From an uncultured bacterium (lineage in GTDB: Bacteria > Bacillota > Limnochordia > DTU080 > JAAYLA01), in assembly GCA_937983075.1 (NCBI GenBank), contig CALKAQ010000102.1, positions 1-34,670 of the forward strand: a stretch of DNA of 34,670 nt, read 5' to 3'. How positions within the stretch are numbered: position 1 is the first letter of the stretch; every line of letters starts with the position of its first letter. The notes beneath the pieces were generated by a model that searched no databases, was not told the DNA's origin, and was given only the letters and a program-made list of their open reading frames with translations. Positions 24,146 to 32,611 of the stretch are shown here, piece after piece. The position numbers were made by a program, and so were the translations under genes.

Positions 24146-24165
24146 TCAACCTGTGCTGGTAAAAT
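24137..24165 (+). promoter_or_regulatory. Promoter of the secreted PKD protein operon
   Basis: TTGTCA (24137-24142), exactly 17 bases, then TAAAAT (24160-24165) with an upstream TGG that makes an extended -10. Five of six bases match consensus in each element. Transcription would start near 24172. Confidence 0.65.
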
Positions 24166-24171
24166 AGGAAT

Positions 24172-24363
24172 TTTATGGTTGGAAAGGGTGGTGATCGAGG
24201 GCAAAACACCGAAAAAAGCGTTCTGAAGCCTGAACTTTTGAAGTGCGCTTCTATCGTGTGAACTTCATCCCTTGTACAGTGGAGCGATTTTTCAGAAGGA
24301 AATGGACGCCTTTTCGAGGAATTAGTTGGCGTCTTAACACTTTTGTTCTTGAGGAGGTCAAGC
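24172..24363 (+). other. Long untranslated leader of the secreted PKD protein gene
   Basis: About 190 bases separate the predicted start of transcription from ATG 24364. The leader is AT-rich, has no convincing small frame, and has short self-complementary parts such as GAAGTGCGCTTC near 24240 and a repeated TGAACTT. No known riboswitch was recognised. Confidence 0.35.
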
Positions 24364-26793
24364 ATGAACGTGACCAAACGTCTTTCAGGGCTTCATATCC
24401 CCCTGTTAGTCATCATGCTTTTGCTTTCCGTTTTTGCTCCCGGGGCTCTGGCCCAGCGTCCGGGTGACGGACAGCCGCTGAATGCCGTGCACCCGAGCTA
24501 CGATCTCGTAACGGTGCGGCCGGACGGTTGGCCTGCGAGCGTCGGTGGCATGGACTTCTTATCCGACGGCAGATTGGTCATCGCTCTGTACGAACCCCAG
24601 AGTCGCATCGTTATTCTCGATGGTGTGACGGGTGATGATCCCAACGCCATTACCATCAAAGAAATCGGCTCGGGTGTATTCAAACCCTTGGGCCTCAAGG
24701 TCGTCGACGACCAAATTTACATCCTCCAGAACCACGAATTGACGCTTCTCGTCGACCATGACGGCGACGAAATTATCGACGAATACCGCACTGTCTCCAC
24801 GGGCTGGGGTGTCAGCGACAACTTCCACGAATTCAGCTTCGGCCTCGGTTACCACGATGGTTATTTCTACGCAACGCTGTCCGGTCCGGTTCTTCCGGGT
24901 GGTGCCAGCCAGAAGCCGGCGGTAGCTGGTCTCGACCGCGGCACCACGATTCGGATCAACCGTGAAACCGGCGAGTGGGACGTCTTCGCACGTGGCTTCC
25001 GCACTCCCGACGGTATCAACGTCATCGATGGAAAAGTTTACGTCACTGACAACCAAGGTGCTTGGTTGCCTGCATCGAAGCTGCTCCTCGTAGAAGAAGG
25101 CAAGTTCTACGGGTTCCGCGACGTCGATCCCGTGTTGCACGCTGATCTCGAAGAAGCTCCGCCGGTTGTTTGGATGCCGCAGGGTGAAATCGGCAACTCG
25201 CCCACGCAGCCCATTGGCGTGGAAGATGACAGCCCGTATCGCGGCCAAATCTACTATCCTGACGTGCACCACGGCGGCCTGAAGCGTGTGTTCGTTGAAG
25301 TGGTGAACGGTGTCGAGCAAGGTGCTCTCTTCCGCCACAGCCAGGGGCTCGAATCCGGTATGCACCGTGTCGTGTGGGGACCGGACGGCTCGCTCTACCT
25401 GGGCGGTATCGGTGGCGGCGGCAACTGGAACCACATGGGCCGCTCCTACGGTTTGCAGCGCATGACCTTCAATGGCAAGATCACGTTCGAGATGCTTGCC
25501 ATCCGGGTGAAGACCAACGGTTTCGAAATTGAATTCACGAAGCCGCTTGCTCCTGGTGTCGGCACGAAGCCCGAACATTACTCGGTCTCGCAGTGGACTT
25601 ACGTTCCGACGGCCAACTACGGCGGTCCGAAGGTCGATCAAAAGAGCATCGAAATTCTCGATGTTTACGTATCGCCGGACCGCAAGAAGGTCTTCTTGGA
25701 GATGGACAGCCATCAAGAGGGTTACGTTGTTTACTTCCGCTTGAACGATAACGTCTTCGTCAGCGAAGACGGAGAAAAGCTCTGGTCCACCGAAGCTTGG
25801 TACACGCTGAACGTCATCCCCGAAGACGACTACGGCATGATGCCGCCGTGGGCCATCATCGATTCGACTCCGTACCCGCCGTCCGGCAACGCTCCGTTGA
25901 CGGTTGAATTCGATGGTACCACTTCGTTCAGCATCAGTGGTGCGGAACTCGTCTCCTACGAATGGGATCTCGGTGACGGAACCACGAGCAACGGGCCGAT
26001 CGTCACTCACACCTATGAGAAAGAAGGGGCTTATACCGTAACGTTGACCGTCACTGACGCCAACGGCTTGAGCGACACGGATGAAATTGTCGTCGTTGTC
26101 GGCAATACCTATCCGGAGCCGATCATCGAGCGTCCGCAGATGGGTGAAATGATTGGCAACGATGGCGTCATCGTTCTGAAGGGCAGCGCTGTTGACGCTG
26201 AAGACGGTGTATTGTCCGCCGATCGACTCGAGTGGATCTTGTACCCGGTTTACGGTGGTACCGAGGGAGAACCCATTGCGACGGCTCCGGGAGATGCGGC
26301 AACGCTCACCATTCCGGCTGAGTTCGCATGGGGCGACGACGTAGCGTTCATCGTCGAACTGGTGGCTACCGACTCCGAGGGTCTCAGCTGGTTCGACTGG
26401 AATTTGGTACGGTTCACTCGCCTCCAGGCAGAAGGGGCAGACTACCGCTCCGGCTTCCGTCTGGGCCATGAGGACGGTAACTCCTTTGTACGTTCGACTG
26501 CACCTGGTGCCTTTATCGGCTGGTTCGATGTCAATCTGACGGGCCGACTCCCGATGTTCGCTCAAGTAAAGGCCAACGTACCCGGTACGTTGGAGCTGCG
26601 CCTTGACGATCCGGTGGAAGGCGAACTTCTGTCGAGCGTCGAGGTCAGCAGCGGCGAATGGGATATGGTGATGTTTGTCGGCCAGGCCGATGGCATTCAC
26701 GATCTCTACCTCGTTGCCAAACCGGCTGCCGGCAGCTCAGAGGTTGAGATTTTTGTGGATTGGGTACAGTTCGTCGGCGGGGGTATTCAGTAA
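24364..26793 (+). CDS. Secreted sorbosone-dehydrogenase-like protein with PKD and carbohydrate-binding domains
   Basis: The 809-residue protein has a signal peptide cut near A-L-A/Q-R (30/31). Residues about 45-370 form a beta-propeller like PQQ-dependent sugar dehydrogenases (G-G-M-D-F-L-S-D-G-R, F-A-R-G-F-R-x-P-D-G-I, V-W-G-P-D-G-S-L-Y). About 375-495 (I-R-V-K-T-N-G-F-E-I-E-F-T) is a linker domain I recall from heme-binding relatives of these proteins. A PKD domain (about 500-582) has Y-E-W-D-L-G-D-G and H-T-Y. The C-terminal roughly 120 residues look like a CBM6-type lectin. No C-x-x-C-H heme motif is present. ATG 24364 has GAGGAGGTC about 6 bases upstream. Codon use is strongly biased, suggesting high expression. 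Confidence 0.75.
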   Translation: MNVTKRLSGLHIPLLVIMLLLSVFAPGALAQRPGDGQPLNAVHPSYDLVTVRPDGWPASVGGMDFLSDGRLVIALYEPQSRIVILDGVTGDDPNAITIKEIGSGVFKPLGLKVVDDQIYILQNHELTLLVDHDGDEIIDEYRTVSTGWGVSDNFHEFSFGLGYHDGYFYATLSGPVLPGGASQKPAVAGLDRGTTIRINRETGEWDVFARGFRTPDGINVIDGKVYVTDNQGAWLPASKLLLVEEGKFYGFRDVDPVLHADLEEAPPVVWMPQGEIGNSPTQPIGVEDDSPYRGQIYYPDVHHGGLKRVFVEVVNGVEQGALFRHSQGLESGMHRVVWGPDGSLYLGGIGGGGNWNHMGRSYGLQRMTFNGKITFEMLAIRVKTNGFEIEFTKPLAPGVGTKPEHYSVSQWTYVPTANYGGPKVDQKSIEILDVYVSPDRKKVFLEMDSHQEGYVVYFRLNDNVFVSEDGEKLWSTEAWYTLNVIPEDDYGMMPPWAIIDSTPYPPSGNAPLTVEFDGTTSFSISGAELVSYEWDLGDGTTSNGPIVTHTYEKEGAYTVTLTVTDANGLSDTDEIVVVVGNTYPEPIIERPQMGEMIGNDGVIVLKGSAVDAEDGVLSADRLEWILYPVYGGTEGEPIATAPGDAATLTIPAEFAWGDDVAFIVELVATDSEGLSWFDWNLVRFTRLQAEGADYRSGFRLGHEDGNSFVRSTAPGAFIGWFDVNLTGRLPMFAQVKANVPGTLELRLDDPVEGELLSSVEVSSGEWDMVMFVGQADGIHDLYLVAKPAAGSSEVEIFVDWVQFVGGGIQ

Positions 26794-26807
26794 TTAGGGC
26801 AAATCCG

Positions 26808-26848
26808 CCAGCTCCGGGGTGCTTGGTCGGTCGATACCCCGGAGCTGG
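26808..26848. terminator. Intercistronic hairpin
   Basis: Perfect 13-bp arms (26808-26820 and 26836-26848) with a 15-base loop lie between the PKD protein gene and its companion. No T-run follows, so it may attenuate, stabilise or process the transcript rather than end it outright. Confidence 0.5.
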
Positions 26849-26914
26849 AATCCGGAACCCTAAGCGCAGCTTTTGCAATTCAAACCCCTGACATTCTTAA
26901 CTGGAGGAATTGAG

Positions 26915-27556
26915 ATGAGATATAGCCTACGCGTGTTCATCGGCGTGATGCTGCTTCTCGTTGCCAGTGTCGCAGTTCAGGCGCAGCAGCGACCGCATGA
27001 TCCATGGGTGCTGCGCACGACCTTGGACGGTCGCACTCACATCTTGGTGGCGGCGCTTCACAATGACTTGTGGGTCACCTACGATGTAAGCCGGCCGGCA
27101 GTGTTTAAGGTGCTCGGCGCCGGTGGTGTCAACTTGACGGGAGGCCCCATGTATACTTGGGCGCACGGTCCGATGCCCACTTCTCGCGGAGCGGTTTTGG
27201 CCTCTGAAATCACTCCTGCGGAATGGTGGCTCTTCGAAGGAGGTCGGCTGTCTGAAGCCAATATCGAGTTCCGAGGCCATCGCTTCATCGAGGGCGGAGC
27301 GGAATTTGAGCTGATTTACCACGTCACCGTCGGCGATCAGGTCATTGAAGTGACCGAAAGCCCGCGTGTCGTTGTGGAAGGCGGCAAAGCCAACTGGCTT
27401 CGGGTCATTACGATCCATGGCGAACTGCCGGAAGCGAGCTTCTTCGTGCTCGCCCTTCCGAACGGCAATTACAGCGTTGACAGCGACGGTCAGGTTGCCG
27501 ACGGAATGGTCATCTTGAATCCGAATACCACGCAAATCAAGCTGAGCTTCAACTAA
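26915..27556 (+). CDS. Secreted companion protein of unknown function
   Basis: The 213-residue product has a signal peptide (M-R-Y-S-L-R, hydrophobic core, V-Q-A-Q). The mature protein opens with R-P-H-D-P-W-V-L-R-T, then L-W-V-T-Y-D and G-G-V-N-L-T-G-G-P-M-Y-T. I recall closely similar segments within larger ThuA/cytochrome/sorbosone-dehydrogenase proteins. Here that domain stands alone, right after the gene for the propeller part. Its role is unknown; it may bind the partner or a sugar. ATG 26915 has GGAGGA (26903-26908) 6 bases upstream. It is separated from the PKD gene by 121 bases with a hairpin and is closed by a terminator. Confidence 0.65.
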   Translation: MRYSLRVFIGVMLLLVASVAVQAQQRPHDPWVLRTTLDGRTHILVAALHNDLWVTYDVSRPAVFKVLGAGGVNLTGGPMYTWAHGPMPTSRGAVLASEITPAEWWLFEGGRLSEANIEFRGHRFIEGGAEFELIYHVTVGDQVIEVTESPRVVVEGGKANWLRVITIHGELPEASFFVLALPNGNYSVDSDGQVADGMVILNPNTTQIKLSFN

Positions 27557-27584
27557 TCATAAGGTACGAAGCATGCTGGGGAAG

Positions 27585-27630
27585 GAAAGCAGGGTCGTCT
27601 TGACGGACGGCTCTGCTTTCTTTTGGTTTC
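27585..27630 (+). terminator. Rho-independent terminator
   Basis: A 15-bp stem with two G-T pairs (27585-27599 with 27606-27620) and a 6-base loop is followed by TTTTGGTTT. It lies 28 bases after the companion gene. Confidence 0.8.
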
Positions 27631-27688
27631 GAACAGGAGGAGTCGGCGGGTATCCCGAAGCAAGCGGAAAAGAAGCAGGGGTGGCAGG

Positions 27689-28894
27689 ATGGGTGAACGG
27701 GTTGTTCTGGTGAGCAACGGCCACGGCGAAGATCTGCTGGGCGTGATACTGGCCAGGGCGCTGAAGTCGGCGGCACCCGATCTCCATGTGGCAGCGTTTC
27801 CGGTGGTCGGAGAAGGCTTGCGATACCACGAAGACGGTTGGCCGGTCGTCGGCGTGCAGCAGGAAATGCCCACGGGAGGGCTTGTCAGAGAAGGCTGGCG
27901 GGCTTGGGCGAAAGACTTGCGAGCCGGCTTGCTGAGCTTAAGTTGGCGCCAATGGCGTGCTTTGCGTCAGCTCCGCAATGAATTCGATTGGGCCATTGCG
28001 ATCGGCGACATCTACCCGTTATGGCTATGCGGCGCGGTTTTGGCCCGACCGGTAGCTTTTGTGCCGACGGCGAAATCTGATTATATTCGGTCTCATTTAA
28101 GGCTGGAAGTGGCGGCGATGCGCCGCTGGTGTTTTGCCGTCTTCCCGCGGGACGGAATCACTGCGGCCAATTTGTCGTCCCGCGGCGTCCCGGCCTTCAA
28201 CCTAGGCAATTTGATGATGGATGCCGTGGAGAATGTGGACGCACCGTTCGACGCTCCTCAGGGCAAAATCATCGTGGGACTTTTGCCTGGTTCTCGCGTG
28301 GAAGCTTACGATCACTTGGCCTTTATGTTAAGCATTGTGGAGCGCACGGACCCGCGAGCGTTCATTTTCCCCGTGGCGCTGGCGAGCGAATTGGAACCGG
28401 ATCGGGCAGCGGAACGGGCGGCAGAAAGCGGCTGGAAATGGATTCCAGCCGAGGCGTCGGATGAAGACAGCGTGAGCGGCTGGGTCGGTTCGCTGGCCAA
28501 GGGAGACCACGTTGTTCCTGTTTATCGGCACCGGTTTGCCGCCATCCTGCACGCTTCACAGGTGGTCATCGGCACGTCCGGCACGGCGAATGAGCAGGCG
28601 GCCGGTTTGGGCATCCCGGTGTTGACGTGCCCGAGGCCGGGGATTCAATTCAGTCCGAAATTTGTAGCGGTGCAGAAGCGCCTGCTCGGCGACGCTCTGT
28701 GGGTGGTGGCACCCGATCCCGAGGCGATGAAGCAAGCACTTCTCCGTTTGGCTACCGACGGGGCGTTGCGGCGCCACATGCAGGCTGTCGGCAGAGAGCG
28801 CATGGGGCCGCCGGGAGCGGCAAAACGCATGGCGGCGCAGCTATTGGCCATCCGCCGGGCGCAGCGGGTGAATACCGGTCAGAGTGTCAAATGA
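27689..28894 (+). CDS. Lipid-A-disaccharide-synthase-related glycosyltransferase
   Basis: The 401-residue protein opens with V-L-V-S-N-G-H-G-E-D-L, the hallmark of LpxB-related proteins (TIGR03492 family), and has A-I-G-D-I-Y-P near 112-118. It also has V-F-P-R-D, a glycosyltransferase-B-like G-L-L-P-G-S-R and G-T-S-G-T-A-N-E-Q-A-A-G-L-G-I-P-V. These relatives occur mainly in cyanobacteria and Deinococcota and are not proven to make lipid A. True LpxB joins two UDP-diacylglucosamine units; no other lpx gene is visible here. ATG 27689 has AGGGGT 6 bases upstream; a longer in-frame Arg/Ser-rich extension overlaps the preceding terminator and is rejected. Confidence 0.8.
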   Translation: MGERVVLVSNGHGEDLLGVILARALKSAAPDLHVAAFPVVGEGLRYHEDGWPVVGVQQEMPTGGLVREGWRAWAKDLRAGLLSLSWRQWRALRQLRNEFDWAIAIGDIYPLWLCGAVLARPVAFVPTAKSDYIRSHLRLEVAAMRRWCFAVFPRDGITAANLSSRGVPAFNLGNLMMDAVENVDAPFDAPQGKIIVGLLPGSRVEAYDHLAFMLSIVERTDPRAFIFPVALASELEPDRAAERAAESGWKWIPAEASDEDSVSGWVGSLAKGDHVVPVYRHRFAAILHASQVVIGTSGTANEQAAGLGIPVLTCPRPGIQFSPKFVAVQKRLLGDALWVVAPDPEAMKQALLRLATDGALRRHMQAVGRERMGPPGAAKRMAAQLLAIRRAQRVNTGQSVK

Positions 28895-28935
28895 ATGCGG
28901 GCTAGAGTCTGTGACAGCGTTCCAGCCCGGGGTGC

Positions 28936-29400
28936 TCAAAAGCCGAGTCGAATGCCTAAATAGTACTGCGGGATGATTTCGTTGTCCGTCAGGCGGGTTT
29001 GTACCACGATGTCAAGGCCGCCGAGAAGTGCGCGCAGGCGGTAGCCCAAACCCGCCGAAATGGCCGTGGACGTTTCGACGTTTTGCTTGTCCCAGCCGAA
29101 AATGTATCGATATTTGCCTTCCGCAAAGAAACCTTGATTCGCTTCAGTGAAGAAAACCCGCGCCCCGACGCCGACTTGGCCGTGTGTGATTTGACTGTCG
29201 GTGCTGCCGTACCAACCTAAAATGTCGCTGAAAATACGGAAGGGCACGAACGGAAGACCGAGTTCAAAGTCGAGTCCGGCCGCGTTGTAGCGATGGGCGC
29301 CTTCCGATTCGATTTTCAACCCGGTGCCTGCGGCGGCTGTGGCTGAAAACAGCGTCAGCAATGCAACTGCGATCGCCAGCGTGTTCAGCATGCGATGCAT
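28936..29400 (-). CDS. Small exported putative beta-barrel (paralogue 2)
   Basis: The 154-residue product has a signal peptide (hydrophobic 5-22, A-T-A-A-A-G) and a beta-rich mature part ending L-G-I-R-L-G-F. It is clearly related to the protein at 23405-23902, sharing the G-L-K-I-E-x-x-G-A-H-R-Y opening, T-H-G-Q-V-G-V-G-A-R, F-F-A-E-G-K and a G-G-L-D-I strand. Both sit about 5 kb apart on the same strand and flank the secreted PKD unit and the LpxB-related gene. ATG 29400 has AGGAGGGT about 7 bases upstream. It starts 42 bases after the oxidoreductase gene and is probably co-transcribed with it. Confidence 0.65.
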   Translation of the reverse strand: MHRMLNTLAIAVALLTLFSATAAAGTGLKIESEGAHRYNAAGLDFELGLPFVPFRIFSDILGWYGSTDSQITHGQVGVGARVFFTEANQGFFAEGKYRYIFGWDKQNVETSTAISAGLGYRLRALLGGLDIVVQTRLTDNEIIPQYYLGIRLGF

Positions 29401-29442
29401 GGGGAACCCTCCTGTTTTTGCCGGTTGACCGAACCGCTCAGC

Positions 29443-30567
29443 TCATTGCGCGGCGGCGGTGCTCAGGCTGGTGCTTTCGTCGGCTGCAGCGACTTCGCGT
29501 CCGGTGCGGCTTGATTCCGTGGCGCAGCGCAGGGCTCGAAGCGACAAGCGCAAAGCGCGGATACCCTGCTCACCGACGGGCAGATCGCGGGCCGCCACGG
29601 CTTTGTCGGCGGGGATCGTCACCGCATGGAGACCCAAGTCGGCAGCGGCCACTTGACGCAGCTTCGTGATGAATGCGCTGTAAATTTGTGGGAATGGACG
29701 CTCGTTCTCAACGTGCTCACGGACGGTACCGTTGGGAGCGTACAAGGTGCAAGTGTCGCCTTCCGAGACGATCAGCCCGTCGGTACCTTCAATTTCAATA
29801 CATTTGCGAACCACCGGCTCTTCCGAGCGGTGGCCGTATACCCAGCTGTGGTCGATGACGGCGAGACCGCCGTCGGAGAGTCGGCACGTTGCCACCACGT
29901 GATCCGGATTTTCATAGCCTTCCATCCAGATGCCTTGGGCGGTCAGGTCGACGACATCGGCGTTGGAAAGCCACAGCAGCAAGTCGAAGTCGTGGATGCC
30001 GCAATCGACGATCGGCCCCATACCGGGTCCGATGAGGTTGCGGTAGCGGTCGATGCCGGCCCAGCGCCCGCCTCGCCAGTTGTGGATGAAGCGCCAATAG
30101 CGCGGACGCCCGATGCGGCCTTCGGCAAGCCAACGCCGAATGGTTTGGGAGTCACTGCGAAACCGGGCTTCCAGATTGAAGGCGAGCAGCCGGCCCGCCC
30201 GAAGCATGGCTTTGTACATGCGTTCAGCTGCAGCTTCATCGTCCGCGGGGGGTTTTTCGCAAAATACGTGCTTGCGGGCGCGCGCACAATCGAGGACAAC
30301 GGGTGCGTGTGCGCCGACGGGTGTGGCAACGGTGACCGCATCGATATCGTCACGTGCGAGCAGCTCGTGGTAGTTGGCGTATACCGCGTCGATTTGAAAT
30401 TTGCGGCTGAGACGTTCCAACTGGTCGGTGCGAGGATCGGCCAAAGCGACCAGCTCGGCACCTGGCAGCTCGATTAATGTTGGAATGTGCCGATGTTCGG
30501 CTATCGTGCCGCAGCCGATGACGCCAAAGCGGATCGGCCGCCCTTCGTCAATGGTCGCATTCGGCAT
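29443..30567 (-). CDS. Gfo/Idh/MocA-family NAD(P)-dependent oxidoreductase
   Basis: The 374-residue protein has the Rossmann motif G-V-I-G-C-G-T-I-A (15-23), the conserved E-K-P (Lys105) and the catalytic pattern D188-C-G-I-H192-D-F-D-L. These enzymes oxidise or reduce sugars, inositols and related polyols. The substrate cannot be told from sequence; a link with surface glycans or the nearby secreted enzymes is inference. The last roughly 30 residues are Ser/Thr/Ala-rich and may be disordered. ATG 30567 has GAGGTGAGG 6 bases upstream. A 32-residue in-frame extension to 30663 lacks conservation and is left out. Confidence 0.85.
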   Translation of the reverse strand: MPNATIDEGRPIRFGVIGCGTIAEHRHIPTLIELPGAELVALADPRTDQLERLSRKFQIDAVYANYHELLARDDIDAVTVATPVGAHAPVVLDCARARKHVFCEKPPADDEAAAERMYKAMLRAGRLLAFNLEARFRSDSQTIRRWLAEGRIGRPRYWRFIHNWRGGRWAGIDRYRNLIGPGMGPIVDCGIHDFDLLLWLSNADVVDLTAQGIWMEGYENPDHVVATCRLSDGGLAVIDHSWVYGHRSEEPVVRKCIEIEGTDGLIVSEGDTCTLYAPNGTVREHVENERPFPQIYSAFITKLRQVAAADLGLHAVTIPADKAVAARDLPVGEQGIRALRLSLRALRCATESSRTGREVAAADESTSLSTAAAQ

Positions 30568-30697
30568 GTAAATCCTCACCTCAGTCTGCTTCTCATCGCC
30601 GTCTACTTCTGGTTCTTGCCTGCAGGTTCCTGCGTCGCCGCACCGAAATGCGGCATGTAGCATCTGGCTGAAATGGCAGCATCCATCACTGCCGGTA

Positions 30698-32473
30698 TTA
30701 CCGGATCACTTCAAAGTGAAGATCGGTTTCCCGCAAATGGAAGTGCAAACCGGTGATGACGTTGTCAGCCGCAATCAGCACGTTGTCCAGACGGGCGACG
30801 TAATCTCCCGGATTGATGCGTCCGTTTCGATCGACATCCGCCCAGGCAAACAGCGTCTGCCGGCCCGGCGGTATGTTGATCAGCTGGAACTCGCCGTAAC
30901 GATTGGGATGAACAACGTCGCCGACGACGTGCAGTTGGCCGGAGTCGACGTGCGCGGCAAACACGTGCACCTCGCTGAGCCGCGGGCGGGTATCCCATGT
31001 CAAGGCGGCGTAGGCGTCGACCAGGCCGTAGCCCCAGGCGTCGTCGTACGCTCTGCCCGGTTCAAGGGGCACAGCGGTTTCGCGCAAGATCGACTGGGCC
31101 AAGGCCGGCGCCGCTGAGCCCATGCTGCGAGACAATACGCCGCGGGCATACAAGAGGGCGACGACGCCCGACACCTGCGGGGCGGCAAACGAAGTGCCAT
31201 TGAAGGGGGCGGTGCGGTGGAAGGCGGCAGTCCCGCTCAGTTGAGTCGACGTCGTGTAAATGGCGGTTCCCGGTGCGACAACGTCCAGGGAGTTGCCGCC
31301 GGAACGATTGCCGCTGTTGGAAAAGGGAGCCGGAAGCCCCTGCTGCGTCACGGCGCCGACGGCAATCACACCGGGATGTGAAGCCGGACTGACCACTTCA
31401 TAGTTGTTGCCGTCATTGCCGGCGGCGGCGACCACTGTGACGCCCCGCTCGAGGGCATAGTTGATGGCTTGCCGCATGATGGTGGACACACGGGATTCGC
31501 CCGGAATGCCAAAGCTCAAATTGATGACGTGCGCGCCGTGATCCACGGCCCAGACGATCGCGCTCGCGACGTCGGCTTCGTCGCCGATTTCTTGGCCGGC
31601 GCTGTTCTTGCGCAGCACACGGATGGGCATGACGCTCACCCGCCAGCCGACTCCGGCGCCGTACGCTTGGTTGTGCGTAGTCGCTGCGGCGACACCGGCT
31701 ACGGCGGCACCGTGGCCGCTCCCGTCGTCGAAGTACGACGGGGAATCTTCAAAAACGCTGTACGGATGGACGAGCCGGGGATCGCCTTCCTGCGGCAGAT
31801 CGGGGTGAGTGCTGTAGCCCGTGTCGATTACGGCGATGATGACATCCGAGTTGCCCGTTTCGATCGCCCAAGCTTTGGGCATGTGGATGTATCGGAGATG
31901 CCACTGTGAAGGCCAGTCCGGATCGTTGGGCGTGAGCGTCGCCACTTGCAGCGGATACACCGTTTGGCTCGGTTCCGCGAGACGCACCTCGGGCAGCCGC
32001 TCGAACCTGGCGGCGGCCTGATGGAGATCCGTGCCTGCGGGGAGCTGGATGACTAAGCTGTTGAGCGCGCCGATCCAACGGTCCACGGACCCGCCGAGCT
32101 CCGCAAGCAGCGCTTGCACCGACGGGGGCACCGTATCCGAGGGCTGAACCGCGTCGAGATGCACAATCAGCTTGGAGCCGTCAGACGCGGCCAGATAAGC
32201 GAAAGGCTGGGTTGGATAGCTCGGCGTGGCGGCGTGCTTGGCCGCGTCGCGGCCGCTTGAGATGGCGGCTGTTTCGACGGGCGAATGCAGGTCATAAACG
32301 ACGACGCCCCGTATGACGGTTCGGTGCTCATTTCCGGCGCCGGGCGGCAGCGGTCCCATGCCTGAGCCGAGAAGGCCAAAGCAGCCCGTCAGTGAGAGCG
32401 CCAGTGCGCCAAGAAACCAGATGAGCAGGTGACGCTTGATGCCGATGTCCGGCTTGACCAAACGGGTTCGCAA
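30698..32473 (-). CDS. Subtilisin-like (S8) serine protease lipoprotein
   Basis: The 591-residue protein has a lipoprotein signal (L-S-L-T-G-C, Cys31) and a propeptide-like region to about 180. The subtilase domain (about 195-490) carries the triad Asp217 (V-I-D-T-G), His254 (G-H-G-A-A-V-A-G-V) and Ser428 (G-T-S-F-A-A-P), with the oxyanion Asn353. After it, a beta-rich C-terminal domain contains D-V-D-R-N-G-R-I-N-P-G-D-Y, an EF-hand-like calcium loop as seen in dockerin-type repeats. It should degrade proteins at the cell surface. TTG 32473 is chosen because AAGGAGG is 9 bases upstream; the upstream ATG at 32530 gives a 19-residue extension without a ribosome site. Confidence 0.85.
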   Translation of the reverse strand: MRTRLVKPDIGIKRHLLIWFLGALALSLTGCFGLLGSGMGPLPPGAGNEHRTVIRGVVVYDLHSPVETAAISSGRDAAKHAATPSYPTQPFAYLAASDGSKLIVHLDAVQPSDTVPPSVQALLAELGGSVDRWIGALNSLVIQLPAGTDLHQAAARFERLPEVRLAEPSQTVYPLQVATLTPNDPDWPSQWHLRYIHMPKAWAIETGNSDVIIAVIDTGYSTHPDLPQEGDPRLVHPYSVFEDSPSYFDDGSGHGAAVAGVAAATTHNQAYGAGVGWRVSVMPIRVLRKNSAGQEIGDEADVASAIVWAVDHGAHVINLSFGIPGESRVSTIMRQAINYALERGVTVVAAAGNDGNNYEVVSPASHPGVIAVGAVTQQGLPAPFSNSGNRSGGNSLDVVAPGTAIYTTSTQLSGTAAFHRTAPFNGTSFAAPQVSGVVALLYARGVLSRSMGSAAPALAQSILRETAVPLEPGRAYDDAWGYGLVDAYAALTWDTRPRLSEVHVFAAHVDSGQLHVVGDVVHPNRYGEFQLINIPPGRQTLFAWADVDRNGRINPGDYVARLDNVLIAADNVITGLHFHLRETDLHFEVIR

Positions 32474-32611
32474 GCTGCATAGCCTCCTTCGGACCTTCGG
32501 AAGAGGCATTCGTCTTGGCAAGGAGTACATCCTGCCGCAGCGCAGGAGAAGAAGCGGAAACGGCGAAAATTGACAGAACGAAATTCGTGCGACAGTGAGG
32601 ATGTTTGGGCA

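Noticed and set aside
24559..26700. Very long open frame (about 710 codons) antisense to the PKD protein gene
   Set aside because: It is fully opposite a gene with strongly biased codons, which keeps the antisense frame free of stops. The product has no domain, signal or ribosome-site support.
30637..30654. 6-bp hairpin after the subtilase gene
   Set aside because: The stem is short with no T-run on the minus strand, so it is too weak to call a terminator.
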